From NCBI RefSeq assembly GCF_023016005.1, contig NZ_JALKAZ010000001.1, positions 868,001-932,000 on the forward strand: DNA of 64,000 nucleotides. The letters are read 5' to 3'. Shown here piece after piece: positions 16,514 to 25,377 of the stretch. The notes below the pieces were generated by a model that saw nothing but the letters and a program-made list of their open reading frames with translations, ran no database searches and was not told where the DNA came from. Position 1 is the stretch's first letter; each line of letters starts with the position of its first letter. The position numbers were made by a program, and so were the translations under genes. The stretch comes from Erythrobacter sp. F6033 (GTDB lineage: Bacteria > Pseudomonadota > Alphaproteobacteria > Sphingomonadales > Sphingomonadaceae).

Positions 16514-17863
16514 TCAGTTGGTCTCGATATAGGCGTCGTTGCGCAGATCGCGCAGATAACGCTGCGCGCGCTTCGTGATCCGCTCTTGCTCGAGCTGATT
16601 CATCACCTCTTCAAAAGTCGGAGCACCTGAATCCTCGGGATCATCCCGGCCACACAGCATAAGCACACGCACGCCATCCTGCGGAGTACCGAATGGCCGC
16701 GTTGTTTGGCCGATCTGCAGGTTCAGAACCATATTGCGGAGCTGATCTGGCAGGCGGCTGGCGCTGATATCGTTGTTCTCGACCACTGAGGCGCCGAGTT
16801 CGGTTTCTGCCCGGCCAGCATCCGCGCAGCCACGCAGAGTTTGGACAAAGGCGTCGAACTCGGCGACCTTTGCCTCGGCAACGGCCTGCGTCACATCAGG
16901 TTCAAAAGTGATCGCGATCTGTTTCAGGTTCAACACGGCGTTGTTCGGGTCAGCCATCAAAACCTGACGCTTGTTTGTCAGATAGAGGATCGAAAACCCG
17001 CCCGGAATTTCGATTGGCCCGACAAGTTGACCCGGCTGCATGCTGCGCGCCGCATCTTCGAGAGAGGCGTTCTTTAGCTGTGGGAGGCGAATCCAGCCAA
17101 GGTCGCCGCCGACGACAGCGGTGGTGGCTTCGGAGTATTGCCGCGCATAGGCTGCAAAACTGCCGCCCTGACGCAGCTGTTCCATGATCCCTTGAATATT
17201 GGCGAGAACCGTTGCCCGATTCTCTGTCGTCGCGTTCACATAGATTTCACTCAGACGATACTCGTCGGTTCCGCGCGCTTCTTCCATCCGTCTCAGAACG
17301 TCATTCACCTCTTCAGCGGATACGTTGACGAACGGAGTGATGTTCCGGCGCAGCAGGTTTTCCCATGCAATCTCGCCTTCGATCTGACGCTTAAGCGCAG
17401 CAGGCGAGGAGCCGATCGAGTTCAGGTATTCAGCCATTCGCTCAGGATTCTGACCGAAGTTCTGCACGGCGAGCTGTTGGTATGTTTGCTCAACTTCAGC
17501 ACGGCTCGCCGGTAATTCAATCGCCTGAGCCGCCTGAATTTTCAGCGTTTCATCGATCAGATTGCGAAGGATTTGCACCCGCAAACGCTTGAGATCGTCT
17601 TCGGAAAATTGGTTTTGCGAAGCCGAGGTTAACAACGCGACGCGCTGATTGATGTCTGTTCGCGTGATAACATGGCCATTGACCACAGCGGTTGCCGAAC
17701 GTTCGCCAACTTCCTCCGTACCGAAAATGTCGAAGTTATCGGGGAAGTTGAAAGGGTCGGCTGCAATGGGCTGTGCCGTATCTTGGGCGCTAGCCGGCAG
17801 AGCGGCGAATCCCATCAGGCCCGCAGCAAAAATTCCAGCACAGTTTTTCGAAAAAACCTTCAT
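16514..17863 (-). CDS. surA: Periplasmic peptidyl-prolyl isomerase / chaperone SurA
   Basis: A 449-residue exported protein. Signal peptide MKVFSKNCAGIFAAGLMGFA ends at ALPASAQ. A SurA N-terminal helical domain (about 60-170, with VNGHVITRTDINQRVALL) is followed by a parvulin domain (about 195-295, YRLSEIYVNA and GGDLGWIRLPQL), then a more divergent second region. SurA escorts outer-membrane proteins, including LptD, to the Bam complex, and the gene sits 246 bases downstream of lptD. I prefer the ATG at 17863 over a GTG two codons earlier. Confidence 0.9.
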   Translation of the reverse strand: MKVFSKNCAGIFAAGLMGFAALPASAQDTAQPIAADPFNFPDNFDIFGTEEVGERSATAVVNGHVITRTDINQRVALLTSASQNQFSEDDLKRLRVQILRNLIDETLKIQAAQAIELPASRAEVEQTYQQLAVQNFGQNPERMAEYLNSIGSSPAALKRQIEGEIAWENLLRRNITPFVNVSAEEVNDVLRRMEEARGTDEYRLSEIYVNATTENRATVLANIQGIMEQLRQGGSFAAYARQYSEATTAVVGGDLGWIRLPQLKNASLEDAARSMQPGQLVGPIEIPGGFSILYLTNKRQVLMADPNNAVLNLKQIAITFEPDVTQAVAEAKVAEFDAFVQTLRGCADAGRAETELGASVVENNDISASRLPDQLRNMVLNLQIGQTTRPFGTPQDGVRVLMLCGRDDPEDSGAPTFEEVMNQLEQERITKRAQRYLRDLRNDAYIETN

Positions 17864-18109
17864 GGTCACGTAATAAATCCCGATTCAATCTGTCGCATAA
17901 GACTAGCGATTTGGTGTGTTCGCGCGGCCCCTCTCGCGCTTCTTTTCCCAGCTATGCCCTCGCTTGGCTTAACGGAGGCTGAGTAGCTCTTTGGCCTGTT
18001 AGACAGCGCCCTTAACGTCTTTTTGACGCGCTGCCAATTCGCGATGAGCCGCTTTGCCCTGATACCATCATTAGGCATGCGCGCCATTCTCCGGCAATGC
18101 GCGCCTGAT

Positions 18110-20407
18110 CTACTGGAAACCGAGGTTTCTTAGCGCGAAGAACAGCTGGAACGTGTTTCCGCGCTCGGCATCGCCGGCTGTGATAAAGTCGCGGCGCCAA
18201 GTAAGCCCCATATCGATGCAATCATCCTGATAAGCGATGCCAAGGCGGGTACGGATCGGTTCAAAACCGTCGGGCGCGAATGTTGGATCTTCGTCGGCCC
18301 CGGTGAGGTTGAAAACCCCTGAGCCAAAGGCCGACCAATGCGGACCGAATGCGACGCGCGCAGCGACGCGAAATTCTTCGCGATCCTGCAAATCCTCGAC
18401 TTCCTGAATATCGCGGTTGAGACGCAAATAGCCAAGTTCGAGATAGGTTTTTCGGGAGCCGATCGTCGCATCGATTTCATTCCGGCGAACCGCCAGATTG
18501 TCTTTGTCCAAGCGGAAGCGATGCGTGAATTGGAGGAAATCGCGATAGCGAACTTCGGTGCGGCCTACAAAGTCGGAAACTTTGTCTGAAAGACCAGTAC
18601 CATCCGGGAAGACATCGCGCTGTGCGTCAAGCCGGTAGGATTGGCCCACGGTGGTTTTGACGTCCCAACCAGGCTTGGCGAGGGACCAGTCGATGCCCCA
18701 GGTCACACGCGCACCATCTTCGACCCGGTCGTATCCCGGAAAACGGTTCAGCGCAAACAAGTTGGAATCTTCCAAATCGATTGCGCGCGCATCTTCATTC
18801 GGGATGCCGAGGTTGCGAACTTTGGGGCTGGCGACGATCTGAACGCGCGGGGTCAGCACTTGCGTGCCACCAAATGCCTCGCCAGCAAACGGCCATTCGA
18901 TATCGATTGCTGCGGTGGCGATGCCGCGGCCTGTCCAACCTTCATCACCGCGATAACTCTCTGTCAGTGTCGCGAGTGTGTTATCCGTGTGATAAATATC
19001 ACCGCGTACCAAGCCGGTAAGCGTCACCACTTGGCCAAAGTCTGTCACTTTGCGCAAATCCCAGCGCGCTCCGGCGAATGCGCGCTGTGTGTCCTGCCCA
19101 TCGGTGCGGATCAGTCCAAGCGTGTTGGCTTGCAACTGCAATTTGCCGCCGACAACGGGGGTATCAATCAGTTTGCGGTAATCGAGTGCAGGGATCGCCA
19201 CAGGGATTTGTCCCTGTTCGGCGTTGATCCGCAGCGTTTGCGTGGCCCAACCGGCCAATGAAAAATACGAATCCTCGTCAATTCGTTCCAGATTGACGGT
19301 CGAACGCAAACGGTCATCACGGCTAAGGTCGTACCGGCGCAGGAATGTGCGGTCGCTGGCCACGCGGACAGAGCCCGTCAGGCTCCATTCCGGCGTGAAC
19401 TGAAACTTGCCGTTGGCGAACAGATAGCCGCGCGGATCGCTTGTCGTCGTTGGCACGCCCGTAAAGTCGGCGACGCGGCTGGACACGGTGGCATAACCGG
19501 TCACCTGATAGGCGCCTTTTTCGGTCAGATGACGCCACTGCGCGCGCGCCATTGGGGCAACGTCGGTGAAGACGGAGGCACCCAGTCGCAAATCCTGATT
19601 GTTGGACAGCCGCCAGTAATAATCGCCTGAAAGCTCCAGCCCATTTACGCCCGAAATCCGCAAATCTGGCACGAGGAATCCGGATTCGGCGTTGCCATCT
19701 GTACGCAGAGAAAGCCCGGGCAAGGGCAAGATACGCGCGCCGAACAATTCCAGCACCGCGCCTTTAAAAGTCACGCGGTTCTCGCTGGGGTCAAACGTCA
19801 CGCGGTCTGCAGTAACGCGCCAGCTGGGATCCTTTGCACAGCCGTCTTCGCCGGTAACAGCGCATGCGGTGTAGGCGGCATCGGTAAGCACGACGGTGCC
19901 ATCCTCTCCGCGTCCACCGGAGCGGGCGGCCAATCTTCCGCCCGCGCGCAAGGCGACGAGCAATTCTTCCATCGCGCCCGCTTCAAATTTGTCGTTCAGC
20001 TCAAGGCTTTCGGTGTAGAGCTGGTTGCCGCGATCATCGACGAAACGAATTCTGCCGCTTGCGAGAATTTGGCCTGTCTTGCGGTTCCACAAAACCTGAT
20101 CAGCGCGAACGGAGCCTTCATCGCTGCGTAAGATAACATCGCCGCGCGCAACGACCGTTTCATTCTCGTTGTCGTAGGCGAGCTGTTCGGCTTCGAATTC
20201 AATCTGTTCCCCGGCAAGCAATTGCGTAGGGTCTGATTTTTTTGCTGCGTCGTCAGCCGGATCTGCCTTGGGCTGTTCGGTTGCAGGACTTTCGACCGGG
20301 CGATCTTGGGCAGTGGCTGGCGCCGACAGGATAAGCGCGCCGGACCAGACTGCCGCTAGCGCAATCTGGCTTGCCTTGCTGTGCAAATATGTGCCGAGCG
20401 TGACCAA
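18110..20407 (-). CDS. lptD: LPS assembly protein LptD
   Basis: About 765 residues: a signal peptide (YLHSKASQIALAAVWSGALI then LSAPATAQ), a periplasmic OstA/LptA-like beta-jellyroll (about 55-160; LLAGEQIEFEAEQLAYDNEN, ASGRIRFVDDRGN) and a long C-terminal outer-membrane beta-barrel rich in aromatic strand ends. LptD with LptE inserts LPS in the outer leaflet. No ATG precedes the signal peptide closely; TTG at 20407 with GGAAAGG about 8 bases upstream is my choice. The frame is open to 20506. Confidence 0.93.
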   Translation of the reverse strand: MVTLGTYLHSKASQIALAAVWSGALILSAPATAQDRPVESPATEQPKADPADDAAKKSDPTQLLAGEQIEFEAEQLAYDNENETVVARGDVILRSDEGSVRADQVLWNRKTGQILASGRIRFVDDRGNQLYTESLELNDKFEAGAMEELLVALRAGGRLAARSGGRGEDGTVVLTDAAYTACAVTGEDGCAKDPSWRVTADRVTFDPSENRVTFKGAVLELFGARILPLPGLSLRTDGNAESGFLVPDLRISGVNGLELSGDYYWRLSNNQDLRLGASVFTDVAPMARAQWRHLTEKGAYQVTGYATVSSRVADFTGVPTTTSDPRGYLFANGKFQFTPEWSLTGSVRVASDRTFLRRYDLSRDDRLRSTVNLERIDEDSYFSLAGWATQTLRINAEQGQIPVAIPALDYRKLIDTPVVGGKLQLQANTLGLIRTDGQDTQRAFAGARWDLRKVTDFGQVVTLTGLVRGDIYHTDNTLATLTESYRGDEGWTGRGIATAAIDIEWPFAGEAFGGTQVLTPRVQIVASPKVRNLGIPNEDARAIDLEDSNLFALNRFPGYDRVEDGARVTWGIDWSLAKPGWDVKTTVGQSYRLDAQRDVFPDGTGLSDKVSDFVGRTEVRYRDFLQFTHRFRLDKDNLAVRRNEIDATIGSRKTYLELGYLRLNRDIQEVEDLQDREEFRVAARVAFGPHWSAFGSGVFNLTGADEDPTFAPDGFEPIRTRLGIAYQDDCIDMGLTWRRDFITAGDAERGNTFQLFFALRNLGFQ

Positions 20408-20616
20408 CCTTGTGCCTTTCCAGCGTGCAATTATTGACCCGAGAAAACAGCGTTCGGGTGAGATGTCTTGCCTATTGCACCGCTCGCGCTTAATCGCAAT
20501 CGCCATTCAAGGGCCGGTGCACCGGGACCGATAAACCGCCCCACTCGTTGGGAAATTGATCGGCCAGAACGCCATAATCAGGCCAACCTTAATATAGACA
20601 GATCGCGGGAGACCCC

Positions 20617-22071
20617 ATGCAAATCCATTTCACCGACACTGCGCCTTCCGATGTGCGCCTATCTGCGCGGATCGTAAATCACTCATCGGGCATGACTGAT
20701 CTTGATGCCGCGGTTGTCGACGGTGCCAAGGCTTCGCGCTTTAATGGCCGGACAGGACAGACGTTTGAGACATTTGTAACGGCAGGCGGAAGTGTTCGCC
20801 GGATCGCATTGGCTGGTGCGGGTGAGACCGACTCTGCAAAGCGCGGATTGAATGTCGAAAAAGCGGGCGCTGCGCTCGTCGCGAAATATCTGCGCTCGGG
20901 CGAGACCGAAATGGTTGTCGACCTTGGGCATGCTGATCTTTCGGCTGATGAAGCCGCTGCCGCGCTCCTCGCGATGCGCCTGCGCGCGTGGCACTATGAT
21001 CAATACCGCACCACGCTCGCCAAAGAGAAGAAAGTCACCTTGGCGAAAGTGCATGTGACCAACGCACCTGATGGCACCGAAGCGGCGTGGGCGGAGCAGT
21101 CCGCGATTGCGAAGGGTGTGGAATTCACAAAACGCCTGATCACTGAACCTGCAAACATCCTGTATCCCGAAAGCTTCGTAGAGCGTTGCCGCGAAGCCTT
21201 TGAAGGCACTGGCGCTGAAATCTCCGTGCTCGACGAAGCCGCTATGGAAGAGCTTGGCATGGGCGCATTGCTCGGTGTCGGGCAGGGCTCGGTACGGGAA
21301 TCGCGTATTCTGGCGATCCGCTGGAACGGCGGCGGCGACGAAAAACCGACTGTACTGGTCGGCAAGGGTGTTACGTTCGACACTGGCGGCATTTCGTTGA
21401 AACCGCCTCCCGGTATGGAAGATATGAAGTGGGATATGGGCGGCGCAGGCGCGGTTGCAGGCGGAATGCTTTCCATCGTTTCGCGCAAGGCAAAGGCCAA
21501 CGTCGTCGGCGTTATGGGCCTTGTCGAGAACATGCCCGATGGCAATGCGCAGCGTCCCGGCGATGTTGTTACCACAATGAGCGGTCAGACGGTCGAAGTG
21601 CTCAACACCGATGCTGAAGGGCGCTTGGTCCTCTGTGATGCGCTGCATTGGGCACAGGAAGAGTATAATCCTGCGCGTATTGTCGATCTCGCTACGTTGA
21701 CGGGGGCGATGATCATCGCGCTTGGTCATGAGCATGGCGGCTTGTTCTCGAACGACGATACGCTGGCCGAGCAGTTGAGCGAAGCGGGCTTTGCCACCGG
21801 TGACAAGCTGTGGCGTCTGCCGATTGGCCCTGCTTACGATAAGCTCATCGACAGCCCGATTGCCGACATCAAAAACGTCGGCCCGCGTCCGGCGGGTTCG
21901 ATCACGGCCGCGCAATTCCTGCACCGCTTTATCAAAAAGGGCACCCCTTGGGCGCACCTCGACATTGCGGGCATGGTGTTCTCTGACAAGCCGGGCCACA
22001 CATGGGACAAAGGCGCAACTGGGTACGGCGCGCGCTTGCTCGACCGCTTTGTAAAAGACGTGGCGGAGTAA
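20617..22071 (+). CDS. pepA: Leucyl aminopeptidase PepA (M17)
   Basis: A 484-residue M17 cytosolic aminopeptidase that removes N-terminal residues using two metal ions. The catalytic region is intact: VLVGKGVTFDTGGISLKPPP, the metal-binding MKWDMGGAGAV and the family signature NTDAEGRL. pepA-holC-ndk order is common in alphaproteobacteria. A DUF2256 gene is inserted here. Transcription diverges from lptD across a 209-base gap. Confidence 0.97.
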   Translation: MQIHFTDTAPSDVRLSARIVNHSSGMTDLDAAVVDGAKASRFNGRTGQTFETFVTAGGSVRRIALAGAGETDSAKRGLNVEKAGAALVAKYLRSGETEMVVDLGHADLSADEAAAALLAMRLRAWHYDQYRTTLAKEKKVTLAKVHVTNAPDGTEAAWAEQSAIAKGVEFTKRLITEPANILYPESFVERCREAFEGTGAEISVLDEAAMEELGMGALLGVGQGSVRESRILAIRWNGGGDEKPTVLVGKGVTFDTGGISLKPPPGMEDMKWDMGGAGAVAGGMLSIVSRKAKANVVGVMGLVENMPDGNAQRPGDVVTTMSGQTVEVLNTDAEGRLVLCDALHWAQEEYNPARIVDLATLTGAMIIALGHEHGGLFSNDDTLAEQLSEAGFATGDKLWRLPIGPAYDKLIDSPIADIKNVGPRPAGSITAAQFLHRFIKKGTPWAHLDIAGMVFSDKPGHTWDKGATGYGARLLDRFVKDVAE

Positions 22072-22102
22072 GAATGCGCGCGGTCGTGCATTTCGGCCTG
22101 CA

Positions 22103-22184
22103 AGGCCGCAAGGGCGACCGCCCGCCCGAGCTTATGCGAGGAAGCCAAGTGAGCGGATGCGAACGCCGGCGCATGAGGCCCTAG
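22103..22184 (+). repeat. GC-rich intergenic repeat between pepA and the DUF2256 gene
   Basis: Positions 22107-22128 match, in inverse orientation, the core of the multi-hairpin element at 899-920. The remaining sequence to 22184 is GC-rich with short self-complementary parts and no credible frame. It fills the whole 113-base gap and may affect expression of the DUF2256 gene. Confidence 0.5.
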
Positions 22185-22334
22185 ATGGGAAAAATGCGTA
22201 AAAAGTCGGATCTGCCTTCGAAGATTTGCGCGACCTGCGGCTTGCCTTTCACTTGGCGCAAGAAGTGGGAACGGGATTGGGATAGCGTGCGCTATTGCTC
22301 GGAACGCTGTCGGCGTTCAAAAAGCAAACCATGA
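22185..22334 (+). CDS. DUF2256 zinc-ribbon-like small protein
   Basis: A 49-residue protein with the complete DUF2256 pattern: [20 protein letters not shown] then [12 protein letters not shown]. Four cysteines in two pairs (ICATC, YCSERC) suggest one zinc site. A basic N-terminus ([13 protein letters not shown]) and tail follow the same plan as homologues. Function is unknown; in many proteobacteria the gene sits beside Fe-S photolyase/cryptochrome genes. Its stop overlaps the holC start (ATGA at 22331-22334). A second in-frame ATG at 22194 is possible. Confidence 0.9.
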   Translation: MGKMRKKSDLPSKICATCGLPFTWRKKWERDWDSVRYCSERCRRSKSKP

Positions 22335-22765
22335 AGATCGATTTCTGGCAGCTTTCGCGTGATCCTGCGGACACGGTGTGCACTTTAATTGCGCAGCGCG
22401 TGCTTGATTCCGGTGAGCGGCTGCTGGTCGTTAGCAAGGATGCCGCACAGCGTGAGGCGATTTCCAAGGCTCTGTGGAAGCGCGGGTCGACCGCGTTTCT
22501 TGCCAATGGCGAAGCGGGCAGCGACGGGGATGATCGCCAGCCTATATTGCTTTCTGATAAAACCGAGGCTGCGAATTCTGCGAGCCACATCATCTATGCC
22601 GATGGCGAATATCGTGAGGCGGAAGGTTTCGCGCGCACATTCCTGCTGTTTGATGATGCAAGTCTGGAGGCGGCGCGTGCCACGTGGCGTTCGCTTGACG
22701 GTATCGATGGCCTTGAACGCTCCTTTTTCCGTCAGGATGGCGGCAAATGGGTGAAAGTCGCCTGA
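22331..22765 (+). CDS. holC: DNA polymerase III chi subunit HolC
   Basis: A 144-residue protein with the chi-subunit fold signature: [20 protein letters not shown], an early [19 protein letters not shown] and the C-terminal [17 protein letters not shown]. Chi links the clamp loader to SSB at the replication fork. The start overlaps the upstream DUF2256 stop by four bases, implying coupling. Confidence 0.9.
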   Translation: MKIDFWQLSRDPADTVCTLIAQRVLDSGERLLVVSKDAAQREAISKALWKRGSTAFLANGEAGSDGDDRQPILLSDKTEAANSASHIIYADGEYREAEGFARTFLLFDDASLEAARATWRSLDGIDGLERSFFRQDGGKWVKVA

Positions 22766-22781
22766 TCTTGGGGAGATGATG

Positions 22782-23282
22782 ATGCGTAAGATGATTGCAC
22801 CACTAGCAGCCGCTGCGATGCTGACCGCGTGCGGATCGGACAATTCCGAGACGGTTTCAGCCGACGAAGGCGAATACAGCATCGATGCTGAATCTGGCGA
22901 GACTACTGCCACGGTCCAGACCGAGGATGGCACGGCGACATTCAGATCAGGGGCCGATGTGCCGGTTGATCTGCCGCCAGGCTTCAGCCTTTATCCCGGC
23001 GCAACGGTCACCTCGAACAGTCGTTTTGAACAAGAGGGCGGCGGCGGACAGGTTGTCCTGCTGTCTTTTGAGAGCGAAGACAGCAGCGAGCAAATCGCGC
23101 AATTCTATCGCGATGCCGCGAGTGAAGCAGGCTTCAAAATCGCGGTTGATGCCAGCATGAATGGCGGCCAGCTTATCACCGGTGAGAGCAAGAATGGCGG
23201 CGTTTTCACGCTCAGCACTTCGGCCGAAGAAGGCAAGACGCTCGCTCAATTGACGACGGGCCTTGGCGAGATCACCCCCTAA
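22782..23282 (+). CDS. Hypothetical lipoprotein
   Basis: A 166-residue lipoprotein, MRKMIAPLAAAAMLTACGSD with the lipidated Cys at 17. A low-complexity acidic linker follows, then a folded part from about residue 65 (LPPGFSLYPGATVTSNSRFE... ending in LTTGLGEITP) that contains SSEQIAQFYRDAASEAGFKI, a pattern seen in envelope lipoproteins of unknown role. Three consecutive ATGs occur (22776, 22779, 22782); the GGGGAG ribosome site is best spaced for the last. It lies between holC and ndk. Confidence 0.75.
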   Translation: MRKMIAPLAAAAMLTACGSDNSETVSADEGEYSIDAESGETTATVQTEDGTATFRSGADVPVDLPPGFSLYPGATVTSNSRFEQEGGGGQVVLLSFESEDSSEQIAQFYRDAASEAGFKIAVDASMNGGQLITGESKNGGVFTLSTSAEEGKTLAQLTTGLGEITP

Positions 23283-23392
23283 CCCCATATCAAAAGCTTG
23301 AACTGGCGTGCCAGCGCGGCTAAGCGCGCGCCGGAAATCATTAAGCGCACCCCCGCGCGTTTCACTACGCATTTTTCTATAAGGAATTCATC

Positions 23393-23815
23393 ATGGCGGT
23401 TACCCGCACCTTTTCGATCATCAAGCCTGACGCGACAAAGCGTAACCTGACCGGTGCCGTCACCAAAATGCTCGAAGAAGCCGGCCTTCGTGTCGTCGCT
23501 TCCAAGCGTATTCACATGACTCGCGAGCAAGCCGAAGGCTTTTACGCTGTCCACTCAGAGCGTCCGTTCTTCGGTGAGCTCGTCGACTTCATGATGAGCG
23601 AGCCAGTTGTTGTGCAGGTTCTTGAAGGTGAAGACGCCGTAACCCGCAACCGCGACATCATGGGCGCGACCAACCCTGCGGACGCTGCCGAAGGCACCAT
23701 TCGTAAGGAACTGGCGCTTTCGATCGGTGAAAACACCGTACACGGCAGCGACAGCGAAGAAAACGCGAAGATCGAAATCGACTTCTTCTTCTCGGCAGAC
23801 GAAATCGTCGGCTAA
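23393..23815 (+). CDS. ndk: Nucleoside diphosphate kinase
   Basis: A 140-residue Ndk of standard length, transferring the gamma phosphate between NTPs and NDPs through a phosphohistidine. The catalytic His117 is in NTVHGSDS, with upstream ATP-site residues ([16 protein letters not shown]). An AAGGAATTC site precedes the ATG, and a strong terminator follows. Confidence 0.97.
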   Translation: MAVTRTFSIIKPDATKRNLTGAVTKMLEEAGLRVVASKRIHMTREQAEGFYAVHSERPFFGELVDFMMSEPVVVQVLEGEDAVTRNRDIMGATNPADAAEGTIRKELALSIGENTVHGSDSEENAKIEIDFFFSADEIVG

Positions 23816-23836
23816 GCTGCGCTTTCAACCGAATTC

Positions 23837-23875
23837 AAAAGGGGCCGCTCCAGCGATGGAGCGGCCCCTTTTTTA
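23837..23875 (+). terminator. Rho-independent terminator of ndk
   Basis: GGGGCCGCTCC pairs with GGAGCGGCCCC around AGCGAT, followed by a T-run (23869-23874). The preceding A-run (23837-23840) could give weak termination for the opposite strand, where a convergent gene ends 20 bases on. Confidence 0.9.
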
Positions 23876-23894
23876 TCGTCTCGCGGTTTTCGGA

Positions 23895-25310
23895 TCATCG
23901 ATGCACATCGCCCACGCAGTCCCAGAATTTTTGGGCGTCGGTGTGTGATGTCGCGCAGATGATCTGCTTCCAGTTTGACCCACCGCTCTGGCGGTCTTTG
24001 GCGCTGTAATATTGCAGGTACGCCGCACGCGCACCGGAAGTGTCATCGTTATCCTGAATGCGAGCGGCGATTGTGCCGATATTTGCGGGCGTAAAGCCGT
24101 TCAACTTGTACGCTTGGCTGAAACGGTATTCGCTTTGCCAAGAATTACCCCCGCTGCTGTCGGGACGATAGCTGTGCACTTCATAATCGGTCATCGCCCC
24201 GGTCGAGGTGTCATAATTGGCGACGGTGAATGAGGGCAGATTTCCGTTATATGTCGTAACAGATGGCGCGACCCGGACGGCAAGATAGGCTCCCCCCTCG
24301 TTGGAAAGGACTCGCATCTCATCCATGTGGGTATGACCTGCATAAGCGCCGACGATTGGCCGCGTGGCCCTGGGCACAGTCGTTTCAAAGGCGCTTTCAA
24401 AACGGTCATGCCATTGTTTGCCGCCGCTATAGCCATCAATTCCAGGTGGAATATGCATGAGCAAAATCGCGTTGCGTTTCGCGGCGTCCTCATCAGCGGG
24501 TGATAGGGTTTTTGTGAGCCAGTTTTTCTGCGCTGTTCCCGGATCATCGGGCATGTTGCCGCATCCACGACCTGTGTCAGGAAAAGAATGGGACCAAAAC
24601 GTCCCGAGGACGAGGAAGTCGGTGTCTGGCACTGTCGGGTGCGTCACGCTGTAAAACCCTGAATTGACGAAATCCTTCGCTTCGGATTCTGTAAGGGTCG
24701 GCATATCCGGACCCAGATCTTTGAGAAATTCTCCTCCCACCCGCAGGTTATAGTCGCCGCAGCCCGCATCATTGTTGCCCAGCGCCGCGACTATCGGAGT
24801 GTCGGGAAAACTCTCTTCGATCATGAGATTGACAAACTCGACTGTCTTCGCTGCGAATTCCACGGGATCATCGACCGGCTTGGACGTTCGCGGATGTCTG
24901 ACCCATGTTTTTGCCTCGGCATGTTCGCGGAAATCATGCGCAAGATAGTCACCAGTATAGAGCACAAAATCGTGCTCCTGCGCCGCGGCCTCGCTCAGCG
25001 CAGACATCATCAAGGCAAAGTTGCTGTCATATTTGCGATCGAGCGTGGGTTTATCGCTCGCATCGAAATGTTGCTTCCACTCTTCAACTGGCAAATTCTG
25101 AACGATCAGATGCTTGTCGTTATAGTACGGGCTGAAGTGAATATCGCTCAGATGAACAAATTTCCCCGTTAGCGGAGTGCCTGAACCTGCCGTTTCGCCT
25201 TCTACGAAAAGGGCTTCTCCCTCGGCATCTTGCGGCGCTTCGCTACAAGCTGACAATATTGTCACGCAACCTGCGGCAAGTGTTATTCCAATGCGTTGAG
25301 ATAGTGTCAT
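23895..25310 (-). CDS. Calcineurin-like metallophosphoesterase lipoprotein
   Basis: A 471-residue exported protein. The N-terminus MTLSQRIGITLAAGCVTILS runs into ACS (lipobox, Cys at 22). The metallophosphoesterase core has HLSDIHFSP, YTGDYLAHDF, ALGNNDAG (GNND in place of the usual GNHD) and a late AGHTHMDE, the two-metal ligands of acid sphingomyelinase-like phosphodiesterases. The substrate cannot be told. GGGGGATA lies upstream of the ATG at 25310; the longer frame to 25349 would break the signal peptide. Confidence 0.88.
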   Translation of the reverse strand: MTLSQRIGITLAAGCVTILSACSEAPQDAEGEALFVEGETAGSGTPLTGKFVHLSDIHFSPYYNDKHLIVQNLPVEEWKQHFDASDKPTLDRKYDSNFALMMSALSEAAAQEHDFVLYTGDYLAHDFREHAEAKTWVRHPRTSKPVDDPVEFAAKTVEFVNLMIEESFPDTPIVAALGNNDAGCGDYNLRVGGEFLKDLGPDMPTLTESEAKDFVNSGFYSVTHPTVPDTDFLVLGTFWSHSFPDTGRGCGNMPDDPGTAQKNWLTKTLSPADEDAAKRNAILLMHIPPGIDGYSGGKQWHDRFESAFETTVPRATRPIVGAYAGHTHMDEMRVLSNEGGAYLAVRVAPSVTTYNGNLPSFTVANYDTSTGAMTDYEVHSYRPDSSGGNSWQSEYRFSQAYKLNGFTPANIGTIAARIQDNDDTSGARAAYLQYYSAKDRQSGGSNWKQIICATSHTDAQKFWDCVGDVHR

Positions 25311-25377
25311 GATAGTATCCCCCAATACTTGTAAGGAGATGAGTATCACAGGCGCTCGTATTTACGAAATGCCGGAA

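Noticed and set aside
20683..21999. A 438-codon open frame antisense to pepA
   Set aside because: pepA is certain and the reverse frame is Arg/His/Phe-rich shadow coding.
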